DNA from: an uncultured Candidatus Competibacteraceae bacterium
GTDB lineage: Bacteria; Pseudomonadota; Gammaproteobacteria; Competibacterales; Competibacteraceae
NCBI GenBank assembly: GCA_937872125.1
Contig: CALMNY010000548.1
Location: 1 to 7,021, forward strand
DNA length: 7,021 nt
Direction of reading: 5' to 3'
This document shows positions 1 to 6,629 of the stretch, in pieces (within the stretch, counting starts at the first letter, position 1; the number at the start of each line of letters is the position of its first letter). Both the position numbers and the translations under genes were made by a program. The notes below the pieces were generated by a model, which worked only from the letters and a program-made list of their open reading frames with translations, made no database searches and had not been told where the DNA came from.

Positions 1-194
1 GCAAAAGTTGATGGAAGCCGCTGTCAACCCGCCCAACCCCTGATGCCCAGCAGGCGGATGACGGTCAGGAGCCGCACTGCGGCGTAAGCGGGCGAACTGA
101 CCGAAATCTCTATGGGGCGACGGCCTTCGTCAAACAGCGTGTCGAGACCGCGGGCGATCAGCGGGCGACCGTCATCCTCCGGGCTGGCGCGGCG
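1..194. other. Flanking stretch with no assignable complete gene
   Basis: Two fragments are visible and neither is secure. On the plus strand, one frame reads QKLMEAAVNPPNP and stops at TGA 41-43; it could be the last codons of a gene entering from the left, but 13 codons are too few to judge. On the minus strand, the frame of the neighbouring DUF2845 gene stays open for 56 codons after its TAG, from 194 down to a TGA at 26-24. Its codons are rich in third-position G/C and look coding, but it has no ATG or TTG and only one late GTG. I recognise no family in it. Confidence 0.3.
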
Positions 195-566
195 CTACTG
201 CCGGGGGCCGTCGGTAATATTGACCAGAGTGTCTCCCTCAAAGGTCAGGATTTTTAGAAACGTACCGTGTCCCAGGTTGTATTCCCATTTGTAGACGGGA
301 ATGATCCGGCGGGATTCCGTTTCGTAGGTCGGCTGGCCGGGGTTGGCGTTAGGGTCGGATGGGACCGGATTGAGAATGATATTGCTGTCCTTCCGGCGCA
401 CGACTTGTTCGATAAACCCGTCTTGCCGGGCGCTTTGCGGCTCGCCGCACACTTCCAGCACCCGTGACTGGGAATCGCCGGTGTTCACCAGATAGCCGCC
501 GCAGCGAATGCTATCCGCGCTGGCCAGCGTGGGCAGCAGCAGAAATACATATCCGATCTGTCTCAT
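195..566 (-). CDS. DUF2845 family exported small protein
   Basis: This encodes a 123-residue protein of unknown function. Residues 1-17 form a short signal peptide: one Arg near the start, a hydrophobic stretch VFLLLPTL, then ASA just before Asp18, which suits signal peptidase I cleavage to a mature protein of about 106 residues in the periplasm. The mature start, SIRCGGYLV, followed by GDSQSRVLEVCGEP, is the pattern I associate with DUF2845: a Cys-Gly-Gly near the N-terminus and a second Cys in a CGEP motif (Cys22 and Cys40, a possible disulfide). The C-terminal half (YKWEYNLGHGTFLKILTFEGDTL) looks like the beta strands that end this family. The ATG is preceded by GGGGGAAG seven bases upstream, which fixes the start. 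It is divergent from the transporter gene at 792. Family assignment is from memory of the motif; the biological role is unknown. Confidence 0.85.
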   Translation of the reverse strand: MRQIGYVFLLLPTLASADSIRCGGYLVNTGDSQSRVLEVCGEPQSARQDGFIEQVVRRKDSNIILNPVPSDPNANPGQPTYETESRRIIPVYKWEYNLGHGTFLKILTFEGDTLVNITDGPRQ

Positions 567-573
567 GAAATTG

Positions 574-581
574 CTTCCCCC
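574..581 (-). promoter_or_regulatory. Ribosome binding site of the DUF2845 gene
   Basis: Read on the minus strand this is GGGGGAAG, seven bases before the ATG at 566-564. It is the clearest Shine-Dalgarno-like sequence on this side of the divergent gap and supports the chosen start. Confidence 0.6.
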
Positions 582-670
582 AAGGTTTTTTTGTAGACGT
601 TGCGCGCGGACTTTGCTGGATGTAGGCAGCCAATAATCCAGATGATCATTGAGGTCTAAGTGTCTATCAT

Positions 671-700
671 AATACCAAGAATCAGCATACTAAGAATCAG
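671..700. repeat. Imperfect 15-bp tandem repeat upstream of the GDT1-family gene
   Basis: Two adjacent 15-bp units, AATACCAAGAATCAG and CATACTAAGAATCAG, match at 13 of 15 positions and share AAGAATCAG exactly. They lie about 90 bp before the transporter start. A spacing of 15 bp is not a whole number of helical turns, so cooperative binding of a protein to one face is not obvious; a chance duplication is possible. Confidence 0.6.
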
Positions 701-774
701 TTGCCGCGTATTGCGGGTCAGGTCGCTGCGCCGCCGGGCGATCATCCGCACTCATCCGCATAAGCAACTTTACA

Positions 775-795
775 ATGGCTGAGCAACCTCCATGA
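775..795 (+). other. Six-codon upstream ORF overlapping the transporter start
   Basis: ATG at 775 reads MAEQPP and stops at TGA 793-795, which overlaps the transporter's ATG (792-794) as ATGA. The transporter lacks a good Shine-Dalgarno of its own, so ribosomes finishing this mini-ORF could reinitiate there. The mini-ORF also lacks a clear ribosome binding site, and an arrangement this short can arise by chance. Confidence 0.25.
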
Positions 796-1376
796 GTGAA
801 TTCCTGGTTACGGTCTCCACCGCGCTCGGCCTGATCGCCCTGGCCGAGCTGGGCGATAAAACCCAACTGGTCTGTATGACGCTGGCGGCTCGTCATCCCC
901 CCCTGCCAGTGCTGAGCGGCGCAGTCCTGGCGTTTGCGGCGCTGAACCTGTTGGCGGTTCTGTTCGGCGCTTCCGTCGCCGCCTGGCTGCCCGAATGGCT
1001 GACGGCGGCGATTGTGGCGGTCCTGTTCGCCGCATTTGGCATTAAAGCCCTGCGCGATGCTGATGAAGAAACCGTTGAGGTCAAGGAGAAAAGTGGCCGA
1101 AGCGTGTTGTTCTCTACCTTCGGTTTAATCTTTCTGGCCGAACTGGGCGATAAGACCCAACTCGCCGTGGCCGGCCTCGCCAGCACCCAACCCGCGTTGG
1201 CGGTCTGGATCGGCGGCACCCTGGGCCTGGCGGCGGTCTCGGCGCTGGGCGTGCTGGCCGGCCGGACGGTGTTGCAACGGTTACCCCTGCCCTGGTTGCA
1301 CCGGGGCAGTGGCGCGCTATTCCTGTTGCTGGCGCTGGCGGCGGGTGGACGAGCGATCGCGGTATTGGCGGGCTGA
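792..1376 (+). CDS. GDT1/UPF0016 family membrane transporter, probable Mn2+ (or Ca2+) exporter
   Basis: This encodes a 194-residue inner-membrane protein of the UPF0016 (TMEM165/GDT1) family. The hallmark is seen twice: ELGDKT at residues 19-24 and again at 117-122, each inside a hydrophobic helix and followed by QL. The two halves (about 1-85 and 105-194) each hold about three hydrophobic segments and are joined by a charged cytoplasmic loop (DADEETVEVKEKSGR), giving the inverted-repeat, six-helix plan of the family. In characterised bacterial members (MneA of Vibrio, Mnx of cyanobacteria) these acidic motifs bind and export Mn2+; the ion here is inferred. Length is normal for the family. 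The start places ELGDKT at the usual distance from the N-terminus, but the upstream ribosome binding site is poor and a six-codon ORF overlaps it (775-795). It is probably the first gene of a unit with rarD, 18 bp downstream. Confidence 0.9.
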   Translation: MSEFLVTVSTALGLIALAELGDKTQLVCMTLAARHPPLPVLSGAVLAFAALNLLAVLFGASVAAWLPEWLTAAIVAVLFAAFGIKALRDADEETVEVKEKSGRSVLFSTFGLIFLAELGDKTQLAVAGLASTQPALAVWIGGTLGLAAVSALGVLAGRTVLQRLPLPWLHRGSGALFLLLALAAGGRAIAVLAG

Positions 1377-1394
1377 GCGGCGGATCGCGCACGC

Positions 1395-2348
1395 ATGGCC
1401 CAGCCCGCGTCGCCCGCCGCTCCTCATCCTTCCGACCTTTCCCTGATCGGCGTAGCGAGCGCGCTGGGCTGTTTTGGCCTCTGGGGAGCATTTCCCATCT
1501 ATTTCAAGCTGCTCGGCCATGTCCCGGCGCTGGAGGTGCTGGCGCATCGGGTGCTGTGGTCCGCGGTGCTGCTGCTGGGGCTGGTTCTGGCGCAGGGGCA
1601 ATGGCCGGCCTTGCGGGCCGAATTTCGCAACCGGTGCCGCCTGCGCTTCTACCTGGTGACGGCCCTGCTGATTTCCGGCAACTGGCTGCTGTACATCTGG
1701 GCGGTGCAGCACGGACGGATTCTGGAAGCCAGCCTCGGGTATTACATCAATCCCCTGGTCAACGTCCTGCTGGGCGTGCTGGTTCTGCATGAGCGGTTAA
1801 ATCCGCGCCAGTGGGCCGCAATCGCGCTTGCTGTCGGCGGCGTGCTGGTGCTGGTGGTCGGTCACGGCGTGTTGCCCTGGATTTCCCTGACTCTGGCGCT
1901 AAGCTTTGGAAGTTATGGACTGCTACGCAAGAAGGCGGGTCATGCAGCGACCTTGGGATTGTGTATGGAAACCGTGTTATTAACACCCGTCGCCCTGCTG
2001 TTTCTGGCGATCCTCGCGGCGCGTGGCGCGGGCGCGCTCGGCGCCGTGGACCGGCCAACCGATCTGTTGCTGCTGGCCGCCGGACCCGTCACCGTCGTGC
2101 CCCTGCTGTTGTTTCTGCAAGCTACCCGCCTGCTGCGCCTGTCTACCGTCGGCCTGATTCAGTACCTGACCCCGACTTTGCAATTCCTGTTGGCGGTTGC
2201 GCTCTACCGCGAACCGTTCACTCTGATTCATTGGGCTGCATTTGGCTTTATCTGGCTGGCGCTGGTGTTGTATAGCGCCGACGCCTGGTTCAGCTATCGG
2301 CCACGACCCGCCTGGGCTACCGCCTCACGACATGGAGCTCCACCATGA
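1395..2348 (+). CDS. rarD: RarD, EamA/DMT-superfamily permease
   Basis: This encodes a 317-residue polytopic inner-membrane protein of the drug/metabolite transporter superfamily. The RarD signature is visible in order: GCFGLWGAFPIYFKLL in the first helix, then the AHRVLWS motif, then NWLLYIWAVQHGRILEASLG followed by YYINPLVNVLLGVLVLHERL, and a second half containing LLRLSTVGLIQYLTPTLQFLLA. About ten hydrophobic helices are evident, as two EamA repeats. RarD is named from a chloramphenicol-sensitivity phenotype; its true substrate is unsettled and cannot be read here. It is slightly longer than the usual 290-300 residues because of short polar N- and C-terminal extensions (MAQPASPAAPHPSDLS and SYRPRPAWATASRHGAPP). 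The start lies 18 bp after the previous stop and has only a weak ribosome binding site (GCGGAT). The stop TGA overlaps the ATG of the next gene, suggesting a shared transcript. Confidence 0.92.
   Translation: MAQPASPAAPHPSDLSLIGVASALGCFGLWGAFPIYFKLLGHVPALEVLAHRVLWSAVLLLGLVLAQGQWPALRAEFRNRCRLRFYLVTALLISGNWLLYIWAVQHGRILEASLGYYINPLVNVLLGVLVLHERLNPRQWAAIALAVGGVLVLVVGHGVLPWISLTLALSFGSYGLLRKKAGHAATLGLCMETVLLTPVALLFLAILAARGAGALGAVDRPTDLLLLAAGPVTVVPLLLFLQATRLLRLSTVGLIQYLTPTLQFLLAVALYREPFTLIHWAAFGFIWLALVLYSADAWFSYRPRPAWATASRHGAPP
2334..2337 (+). promoter_or_regulatory. Ribosome binding site of the GGDEF-EAL gene inside the rarD 3' end
   Basis: GGAG lies seven bases before the ATG at 2345, within the last codons of rarD. 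It favours this ATG over the in-frame ATG four codons later (2357), and together with the ATGA overlap indicates translational coupling to rarD. Confidence 0.6.
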
Positions 2349-5275
2349 GAGCATTAATGGGCGTGCTCCGGTCTCCCATTCTGGGGATCTTGATCCTGGC
2401 CATCGGGCTGTTTACAGCCGGGGTGCTCGCTTTGGAACCGATTGAACCGAGGCGGCTCCTTCTCTATGACCTGCTGTTACTGATTAGCCTGGCGGCCGCA
2501 CTGTTGCACGGTATGCACAGGCCGCTGGACCGCCTGGTTCGCAGCCTGCGCACCCGCGATCCCGCCCTGCTGGCCCCTCTGGCAAGGCAGAACACTGAAT
2601 TCGGGCAACTGGCTCAACTGGTTCGGGATTTTGTCCAGCAACAGCAACAACTGGCGGCGGAAATCGAGGAACGGCGCCAGGCGGAGCGGACGCTGCGGCT
2701 CTTTTCCCGTGCGGTCGAGCAAAGCCCTAACATCGTCATGATCACGGATCGCGCCGGCGTGATTGAGTACGTCAATCCGAAGTTTGTCGAAACCACGGGC
2801 TATTTGCCAGCCGAGACCATCGGCGCCAATCCCCGCCTCCTCAAGTCGGGCCGGACCACAGCCGAACAATACGCGCGGCTGTGGCGAACAATCGCCAGCG
2901 GTCGGGAATGGCGAGGCGAATTTCACAATCGCCGCAAAGACGGTGCGCTGTATTGGGAGGCGGCCTCAATCGCGCCGGTCCGTGACGAAACCGGGGCCAT
3001 CACTCATTTCGTAGCGGTCAAGGAGGACATTACCCGGCGCAAGAAGATCGAAGCGGCGTTGCGCGCCAGCGAACTGAAGTACCGCAATGTGTTCGCCACC
3101 GTCGGCGACGCCATCCTGATGCTGGACAACCGCGATGGGCGCATCCTCGATGCCAACCCGGCGGCGTGCAAGCTGTACGGTTACAGCCGGGACGAACTGC
3201 TGGCGTTGCGCGATTGTGATCTGACGGCCGGGAACGGCGCCAATGGCGAAATGCCGCGCACCGTGTCGAAACGGTTTACCGACTATCCGCAACGCCGCAA
3301 GGATGGCGCGATCTTTCCCGCCGATCTCTGGGTGCGGCACTTTACCTACAAGGGCTACGAAATCACGGTCGCGGCTGTCCGCGATATGACCCCGCTCAAG
3401 CAGGCGGAGCAGAAGATCCTGCGCCTGAGCCATTGCTACGCCGCGCTCGGCCGCACCAGCGCCGCGATCATACGCTGTGCCGATCCTCAGGAACTGTTCC
3501 GGCAAATCTGCCGCATTGTGGTGGATTTGGATCAAATCCGGGTGGTCATGATCGAGTTCGTTGATCCGGCCACTGGCGTGTTCCAGTTGGCGGCTCATGC
3601 AGGCGCGGCGCCCGGCTACGTGCGCTATGTAGCCAATATCCGCGCTTCCAGCGATCCCAGCCTGCCTGAGGGCGGGGGGCCGGCCGGGATGGCGTTTCGC
3701 CAGGATGCGCCTGTCGTTTGCAATCAGTTCCTGGATGATCCCAGTGCCCAGGTTTGGCGGCCCATGGCGGAGGAGTTGACGATTCAAGCCGGCGCGGCGT
3801 TTCCGTTACGCCGGAACAATCAGGTGGTCGGCTGTTTGAGCGCCTATGCAGCCGAACGGGATTTCTTCAACGCCGATCTCACCGAACTGTTGACCCGGCT
3901 GGCGGGTGAAGTCTCCTTTGCCCTGGATTTGTTCGAGCGCGAGAACCAGCGCAAGGACGCTGAGGTTCGCGCCCACCACCTGGCGACTCATGATGCGCTC
4001 ACCGGTCTGCCGAACCGCACCTTGTTGCTTGACCGCCTGACCCAGGCGCTGCACGGTGCCCAGCGCAAGCAGAATTGTGTCGGCGTCCTGTTTCTGGACC
4101 TTGACCATTTCAAAACCATCAATGATTCGCAGGGTCATGGCGTGGGCGACCAACTGTTGCAGGCGATCAGTCAGCGATTGCGCCACGTTATTCGCCAGGA
4201 AGACACGCTGGCGCGCCAGGGTGGCGACGAGTTTATTCTGGTGCTCACCGATCTCCCCAATCCCGCTGCCGCCGGTTGGGTAGCCCAGCATTTATTGCAG
4301 GCGTTGCGCGCGCCGTTTGTGATGGATCAGCAGGTGTTGCATGTCGCCGCCAGCATCGGCATCAGCCTCTATCCGCTGGACGCTACCGATCCGTCCACGC
4401 TGATCCGCTTTGCCGACAGCGCGATGTATCAGGCCAAGGCGGACGGCCGCGCCGACTATGCCTTCTTCACGGCCGAACTCAACGCCCGCGTGTCGGAACA
4501 GTTCACCCTGAGTAACGAGTTGCGCCGCGCCCTCGAGCAGGACGAGTTCGTGTTGTACTACCAGCCCCAGATTGATCTGGCGACTGGCCAGCCGGTGGGA
4601 GTAGAAGCCCTGATTCGCTGGCGTCATCCGCAGCGCGGTCTGATTCCCCCCGTCCAGTTTATTACGGTGGCTGAGGAGACCGGGCTGATTGGCCCCATGG
4701 GGGAATGGACCTTGCGGACCGCATGCGCCCAGAACCGCCTCTGGCAGAATGCGGGCGTGCCGCCATTGCCCGTTGCGGTCAATCTGTCCGCCAAGCAGTG
4801 GCTGCAATCCCATCTGGAACAGCAAGTGGTCGAGGCGCTCGAAGCAGCCGGCCTGGAACCGCGATTTCTGGAACTGGAAATTACTGAAAGCCTGCTGATG
4901 CGGGATACTGACCAGATGATCGGCACCATGCGCCGGCTCCAGGGACGCGGCGTGCAATTCGCTGTGGACGATTTCGGCACTGGCTATTCCAGCCTGAGCT
5001 ACCTCAAACGGCTGCCCGTCAATCGGTTGAAGATTGACCGGTCCTTCGTCCGGGATATCCCGGCTAATACCGACGATGTCGCTATCGCTGCCGCGATCAT
5101 CCAGATGGGCAAAAGTCTACGGCTCAATGTGGTGGCCGAGGGCGTCGAAACGCCCGAGCAACTGCGTTTTCTGGGCGAACAGGGCTGTGACGTGGTGCAG
5201 GGCTACCATTTCAGCAAACCCCTGCCCGCCGGAGAGTGTGCCGAGTATCTGGTGCAACAGGCCAAACCGGTCTGA
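2345..5275 (+). CDS. Membrane-bound PAS-PAS-GAF-GGDEF-EAL cyclic-di-GMP synthase/phosphodiesterase
   Basis: This encodes a 976-residue inner-membrane signalling enzyme. Residues about 10-30 and 38-56 are two hydrophobic helices with only a short loop between them, so there is no periplasmic sensor. A HAMP-like and coiled-coil linker follows (about 57-115, including QQQQQ and EERRQAERTL). PAS1 covers about 119-233, with NifL-like GEFHNRRKDG after Trp189; PAS2 covers about 244-351 and GAF about 375-530. The GGDEF domain (about 545-705) keeps metal-binding Asp585 in FLDLDHFK, GGDEF at 626-630, and the inhibitory RxxD site (Arg617-Asp620) exactly five residues ahead. The EAL domain (about 725-970) keeps EAL at 754-756, VNLS, EITES, DDFGTGYSS from 875, LKIDRSF, EGVET and QGY. 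Both activities, GTP to c-di-GMP and c-di-GMP to pGpG, are therefore plausible. Which dominates cannot be read from sequence. The signal is unknown. It overlaps rarD by four bases. Confidence 0.96.
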   Translation: MRALMGVLRSPILGILILAIGLFTAGVLALEPIEPRRLLLYDLLLLISLAAALLHGMHRPLDRLVRSLRTRDPALLAPLARQNTEFGQLAQLVRDFVQQQQQLAAEIEERRQAERTLRLFSRAVEQSPNIVMITDRAGVIEYVNPKFVETTGYLPAETIGANPRLLKSGRTTAEQYARLWRTIASGREWRGEFHNRRKDGALYWEAASIAPVRDETGAITHFVAVKEDITRRKKIEAALRASELKYRNVFATVGDAILMLDNRDGRILDANPAACKLYGYSRDELLALRDCDLTAGNGANGEMPRTVSKRFTDYPQRRKDGAIFPADLWVRHFTYKGYEITVAAVRDMTPLKQAEQKILRLSHCYAALGRTSAAIIRCADPQELFRQICRIVVDLDQIRVVMIEFVDPATGVFQLAAHAGAAPGYVRYVANIRASSDPSLPEGGGPAGMAFRQDAPVVCNQFLDDPSAQVWRPMAEELTIQAGAAFPLRRNNQVVGCLSAYAAERDFFNADLTELLTRLAGEVSFALDLFERENQRKDAEVRAHHLATHDALTGLPNRTLLLDRLTQALHGAQRKQNCVGVLFLDLDHFKTINDSQGHGVGDQLLQAISQRLRHVIRQEDTLARQGGDEFILVLTDLPNPAAAGWVAQHLLQALRAPFVMDQQVLHVAASIGISLYPLDATDPSTLIRFADSAMYQAKADGRADYAFFTAELNARVSEQFTLSNELRRALEQDEFVLYYQPQIDLATGQPVGVEALIRWRHPQRGLIPPVQFITVAEETGLIGPMGEWTLRTACAQNRLWQNAGVPPLPVAVNLSAKQWLQSHLEQQVVEALEAAGLEPRFLELEITESLLMRDTDQMIGTMRRLQGRGVQFAVDDFGTGYSSLSYLKRLPVNRLKIDRSFVRDIPANTDDVAIAAAIIQMGKSLRLNVVAEGVETPEQLRFLGEQGCDVVQGYHFSKPLPAGECAEYLVQQAKPV

Positions 5276-5291
5276 ACCGCCCGGATAGTTA
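5276..5291. other. 16-bp convergent gap without a visible terminator
   Basis: The GGDEF-EAL gene (TGA 5273-5275) and the minus-strand monooxygenase gene (stop 5294-5292) end 16 bp apart. No stem-loop with a T tract is present on either strand here, so transcripts may run into the opposing gene or end by Rho. Confidence 0.6.
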
Positions 5292-6512
5292 CTATGGCTT
5301 GCTCTGATCCGGCGTAAAGTCTGCTGCGGGTTCAGGTTCAGACTCGGATTCAGGTTCGGATTCAGATTCAGGTTCGGATTCAGGTTCGGACTCAGGTTCG
5401 GATTCAGGTGTTGACGCGAGTTCCGGCGCAGGCGGCGATGAAACTCCGCTGCCCAGCAAGGCGGTTGCCTGTTCCACCCAGGACGCGATCAGTTCGCCCG
5501 CCGGCCGCGTTTCGCACAAGTAGCAACCCTGGCCGGCCCACAGCGCCATGAAATCGGTCAAGCCGCGTTCGGCGGCGGCCTGGCGCAGGTCCTGGGTCAG
5601 CAGCAGTTGCAGGGGGAAACCGGGAAGTTCGGCTTCATGGGCGCGCAGTTCATCGGTCAGGCGGTTGCGCAGCACCCGACCATAGCGGCCCGTAAAGACC
5701 CGGCTTAGCGTGGTGGCGATTTCGCTGCCCTGACGAAGCAGCGCCTTGTAGGCGGGATGCGCGCCGCTTTCCGGGCAGGCTAGAAAGGCGGTGCCCATTT
5801 GTACGCCCGCCGCGCCCAGCACCCGAACGGCGGCGATGCCGCGCCCGTCCATGATGCCGCCAGCGGCGACGATGGGCGTGGCGACATGTTGGGCGAGCAG
5901 CGGCGTCAGGGTGAGGATGCCGACCAGGCCCTGTTCCGGATGGCCGACGAAGGTGCCGCGATGACCGCCGGCCTCGGCGCCTTGCGCGATGATGCAATCC
6001 ACGCCGCTTTCTTCCAGCACGATGGCTTCCAGCACATGGGTCGCCGTGCCCAGGGTGACAATCCCGGCATCCCGCAGCAGCTCCAGATAGACGTTATCGG
6101 GCGCCCCAAAGGTAAAACTCAAGGCCGATACGCGCTCTTGCAACAGTACGTCCAGTTGCTCCTCGAATGTGGGGGGTTCGGCGGGCGACGCTGGAGTCGG
6201 CGGCAGTCCCAGTTCCGCGCGGTACGGCGCCAGCAGCTCCGAGGCGCGGGCGATGTGCGCGGGATCGGTTTTGGCGGGAGCGGCGACGGACAGATTGACG
6301 GCAAACGGCCGGTCGGTGAGCGAGCGGACATGGGCGATGGCTTGCCGCAGCGGTTCGGGGTGCAGATAGCCGCCCGCCAGAGTGCCCAGCCCGCCAGCGT
6401 TCGATACCGCCGCCACCAGTTGTGGCGTGCCCGGCCCGCCCGCCATGGGGGCCTGGATGATCGGATAGCGGATACCGAGGCGTTCGGTTAATACGGTATG
6501 GGTCCAGTTCAT
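5292..6512 (-). CDS. Nitronate monooxygenase (2-nitropropane dioxygenase family) with a Ser/Pro-Glu repeat tail
   Basis: This encodes an FMN-dependent TIM-barrel enzyme of 406 residues from the ATG at 6512. Family members oxidise alkyl nitronates such as propionate-3-nitronate to carbonyl compounds and nitrite, using oxygen. Visible motifs are the N-terminal RYPIIQAPMAGGPGTPQLVAAVS and GGLGTL, AVNLSV, then QGAEAGGHRG with the candidate catalytic base His184, followed by IVAAGGIMDGRG, AAGVQMGTAFLACPES and FTGRYGRVLRN. This matches class I. The catalytic core ends near residue 355. The remainder is a low-complexity acidic tail of repeated Ser-Glu and Pro-Glu, unusual for the family. A CYLC pair (Cys330, Cys333) follows WAGQG. 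The frame is open further upstream to a TTG at 6629, but that would translate through a terminator, so I reject it; a GTG at 6542 is a minor alternative. The physiological substrate is not certain, since the family also contains annotations such as enoyl-ACP reductase II. Confidence 0.9.
   Translation of the reverse strand: MNWTHTVLTERLGIRYPIIQAPMAGGPGTPQLVAAVSNAGGLGTLAGGYLHPEPLRQAIAHVRSLTDRPFAVNLSVAAPAKTDPAHIARASELLAPYRAELGLPPTPASPAEPPTFEEQLDVLLQERVSALSFTFGAPDNVYLELLRDAGIVTLGTATHVLEAIVLEESGVDCIIAQGAEAGGHRGTFVGHPEQGLVGILTLTPLLAQHVATPIVAAGGIMDGRGIAAVRVLGAAGVQMGTAFLACPESGAHPAYKALLRQGSEIATTLSRVFTGRYGRVLRNRLTDELRAHEAELPGFPLQLLLTQDLRQAAAERGLTDFMALWAGQGCYLCETRPAGELIASWVEQATALLGSGVSSPPAPELASTPESEPESEPESEPESESEPESESEPEPAADFTPDQSKP
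5329..5406. repeat. Hexanucleotide tandem repeat encoding the Glu-rich tail
   Basis: Thirteen consecutive 6-bp units follow the pattern GRYTCR (GGTTCA, GATTCA, GGTTCG, GATTCG-like and GACTCR variants), totalling 78 bp. Read on the minus strand, each unit gives two codons, Glu-Ser or Glu-Pro, so the reading frame is kept whatever the copy number. Most of the variation between units is at synonymous or Ser/Pro positions. This is a microsatellite-like coding repeat within the 3' end of the monooxygenase gene. Confidence 0.92.
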
Positions 6513-6570
6513 GGCGCGGCTGCTCGCGGCTGAGGAGTTCACAGATGGATTGGGGTGGAGCGAGGGTGGT

Positions 6571-6598
6571 AAAAAAGGGGATTGCGTCCGCAATCCCC
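6571..6598 (-). terminator. Strong Rho-independent terminator after the dihydroorotate-dehydrogenase-like gene
   Basis: On the minus strand this reads GGGGATTGCG, then two bases, then CGCAATCCCC, directly followed by TTTTTT (6576-6571). The ten-base arms are perfectly complementary; realistically it folds as a nine-pair stem with a four-base loop. It lies about 31 bases after the stop of the dehydrogenase-like gene (6632-6630) and about 58 bases before the ATG of the monooxygenase gene, so it ends the first transcript and separates the two. There is no T tract on the plus-strand side, so it acts in one direction. Confidence 0.93.
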
Positions 6599-6629
6599 CA
6601 AAGACCTCCAAGCGAAATTGCGAGGTCAA

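Larger units (their letters stand above)
567..791. promoter_or_regulatory. Divergent intergenic region, probable promoters both ways
   Basis: These 225 bp separate the minus-strand DUF2845 gene from the plus-strand transporter gene and must hold the promoters of both. The stretch from about 630 to 700 is clearly more AT-rich than the surrounding genes and contains TATCATAAT-like sequence (665-673), a candidate -10 element for the rightward unit, though no good -35 sits at the right distance. It also contains a 15-bp imperfect tandem repeat (671-700) and a nine-base direct repeat, TCATCCGCA (742-750 and 752-760). I could not find a convincing sigma-70 pair or a named regulator site by eye. Confidence 0.5.

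Noticed and set aside
112..294. 60-codon plus-strand open frame
   Set aside because: It overlaps the end of the DUF2845 gene on the other strand, is Arg/Ser-rich, and has no ribosome binding site.
616..641. CTGGAT/ATCCAG inverted repeat as an operator or terminator
   Set aside because: Only six pairs around a 14-base loop with no T tract; this is expected by chance.
642..649. ATGATCAT palindrome as a regulator site
   Set aside because: Eight bases, a single copy, and no match to an operator I can name.
567..791. yybP-ykoY Mn riboswitch before the transporter
   Set aside because: I looked for its conserved core by eye and did not find it; only a covariance-model search would settle this.
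893..1396. 167-codon minus-strand open frame
   Set aside because: It is a shadow of the GDT1-family transporter gene, low in complexity (Ala, Arg, Pro, Thr) and with no motif.
2966..3787. 273-codon open frame on the minus strand
   Set aside because: It lies wholly inside the PAS/GAF region of the GGDEF-EAL gene, and its composition (rich in Arg, Gln, His, Ala) is what an antisense frame of GC-rich coding DNA gives.
5329..5406. Possible CRISPR array
   Set aside because: The units are contiguous 6-mers with no spacers and encode an in-frame dipeptide repeat.
5799..6491. 230-codon plus-strand open frame
   Set aside because: It is antisense to the well-supported monooxygenase gene; it is Gly/Arg/Gln-rich and has no recognisable domain.
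6513..6629. N-terminal extension of the monooxygenase to a TTG start
   Set aside because: It runs through a perfect intrinsic terminator, lacks family similarity, and the ATG at 6512 gives the standard family N-terminus.
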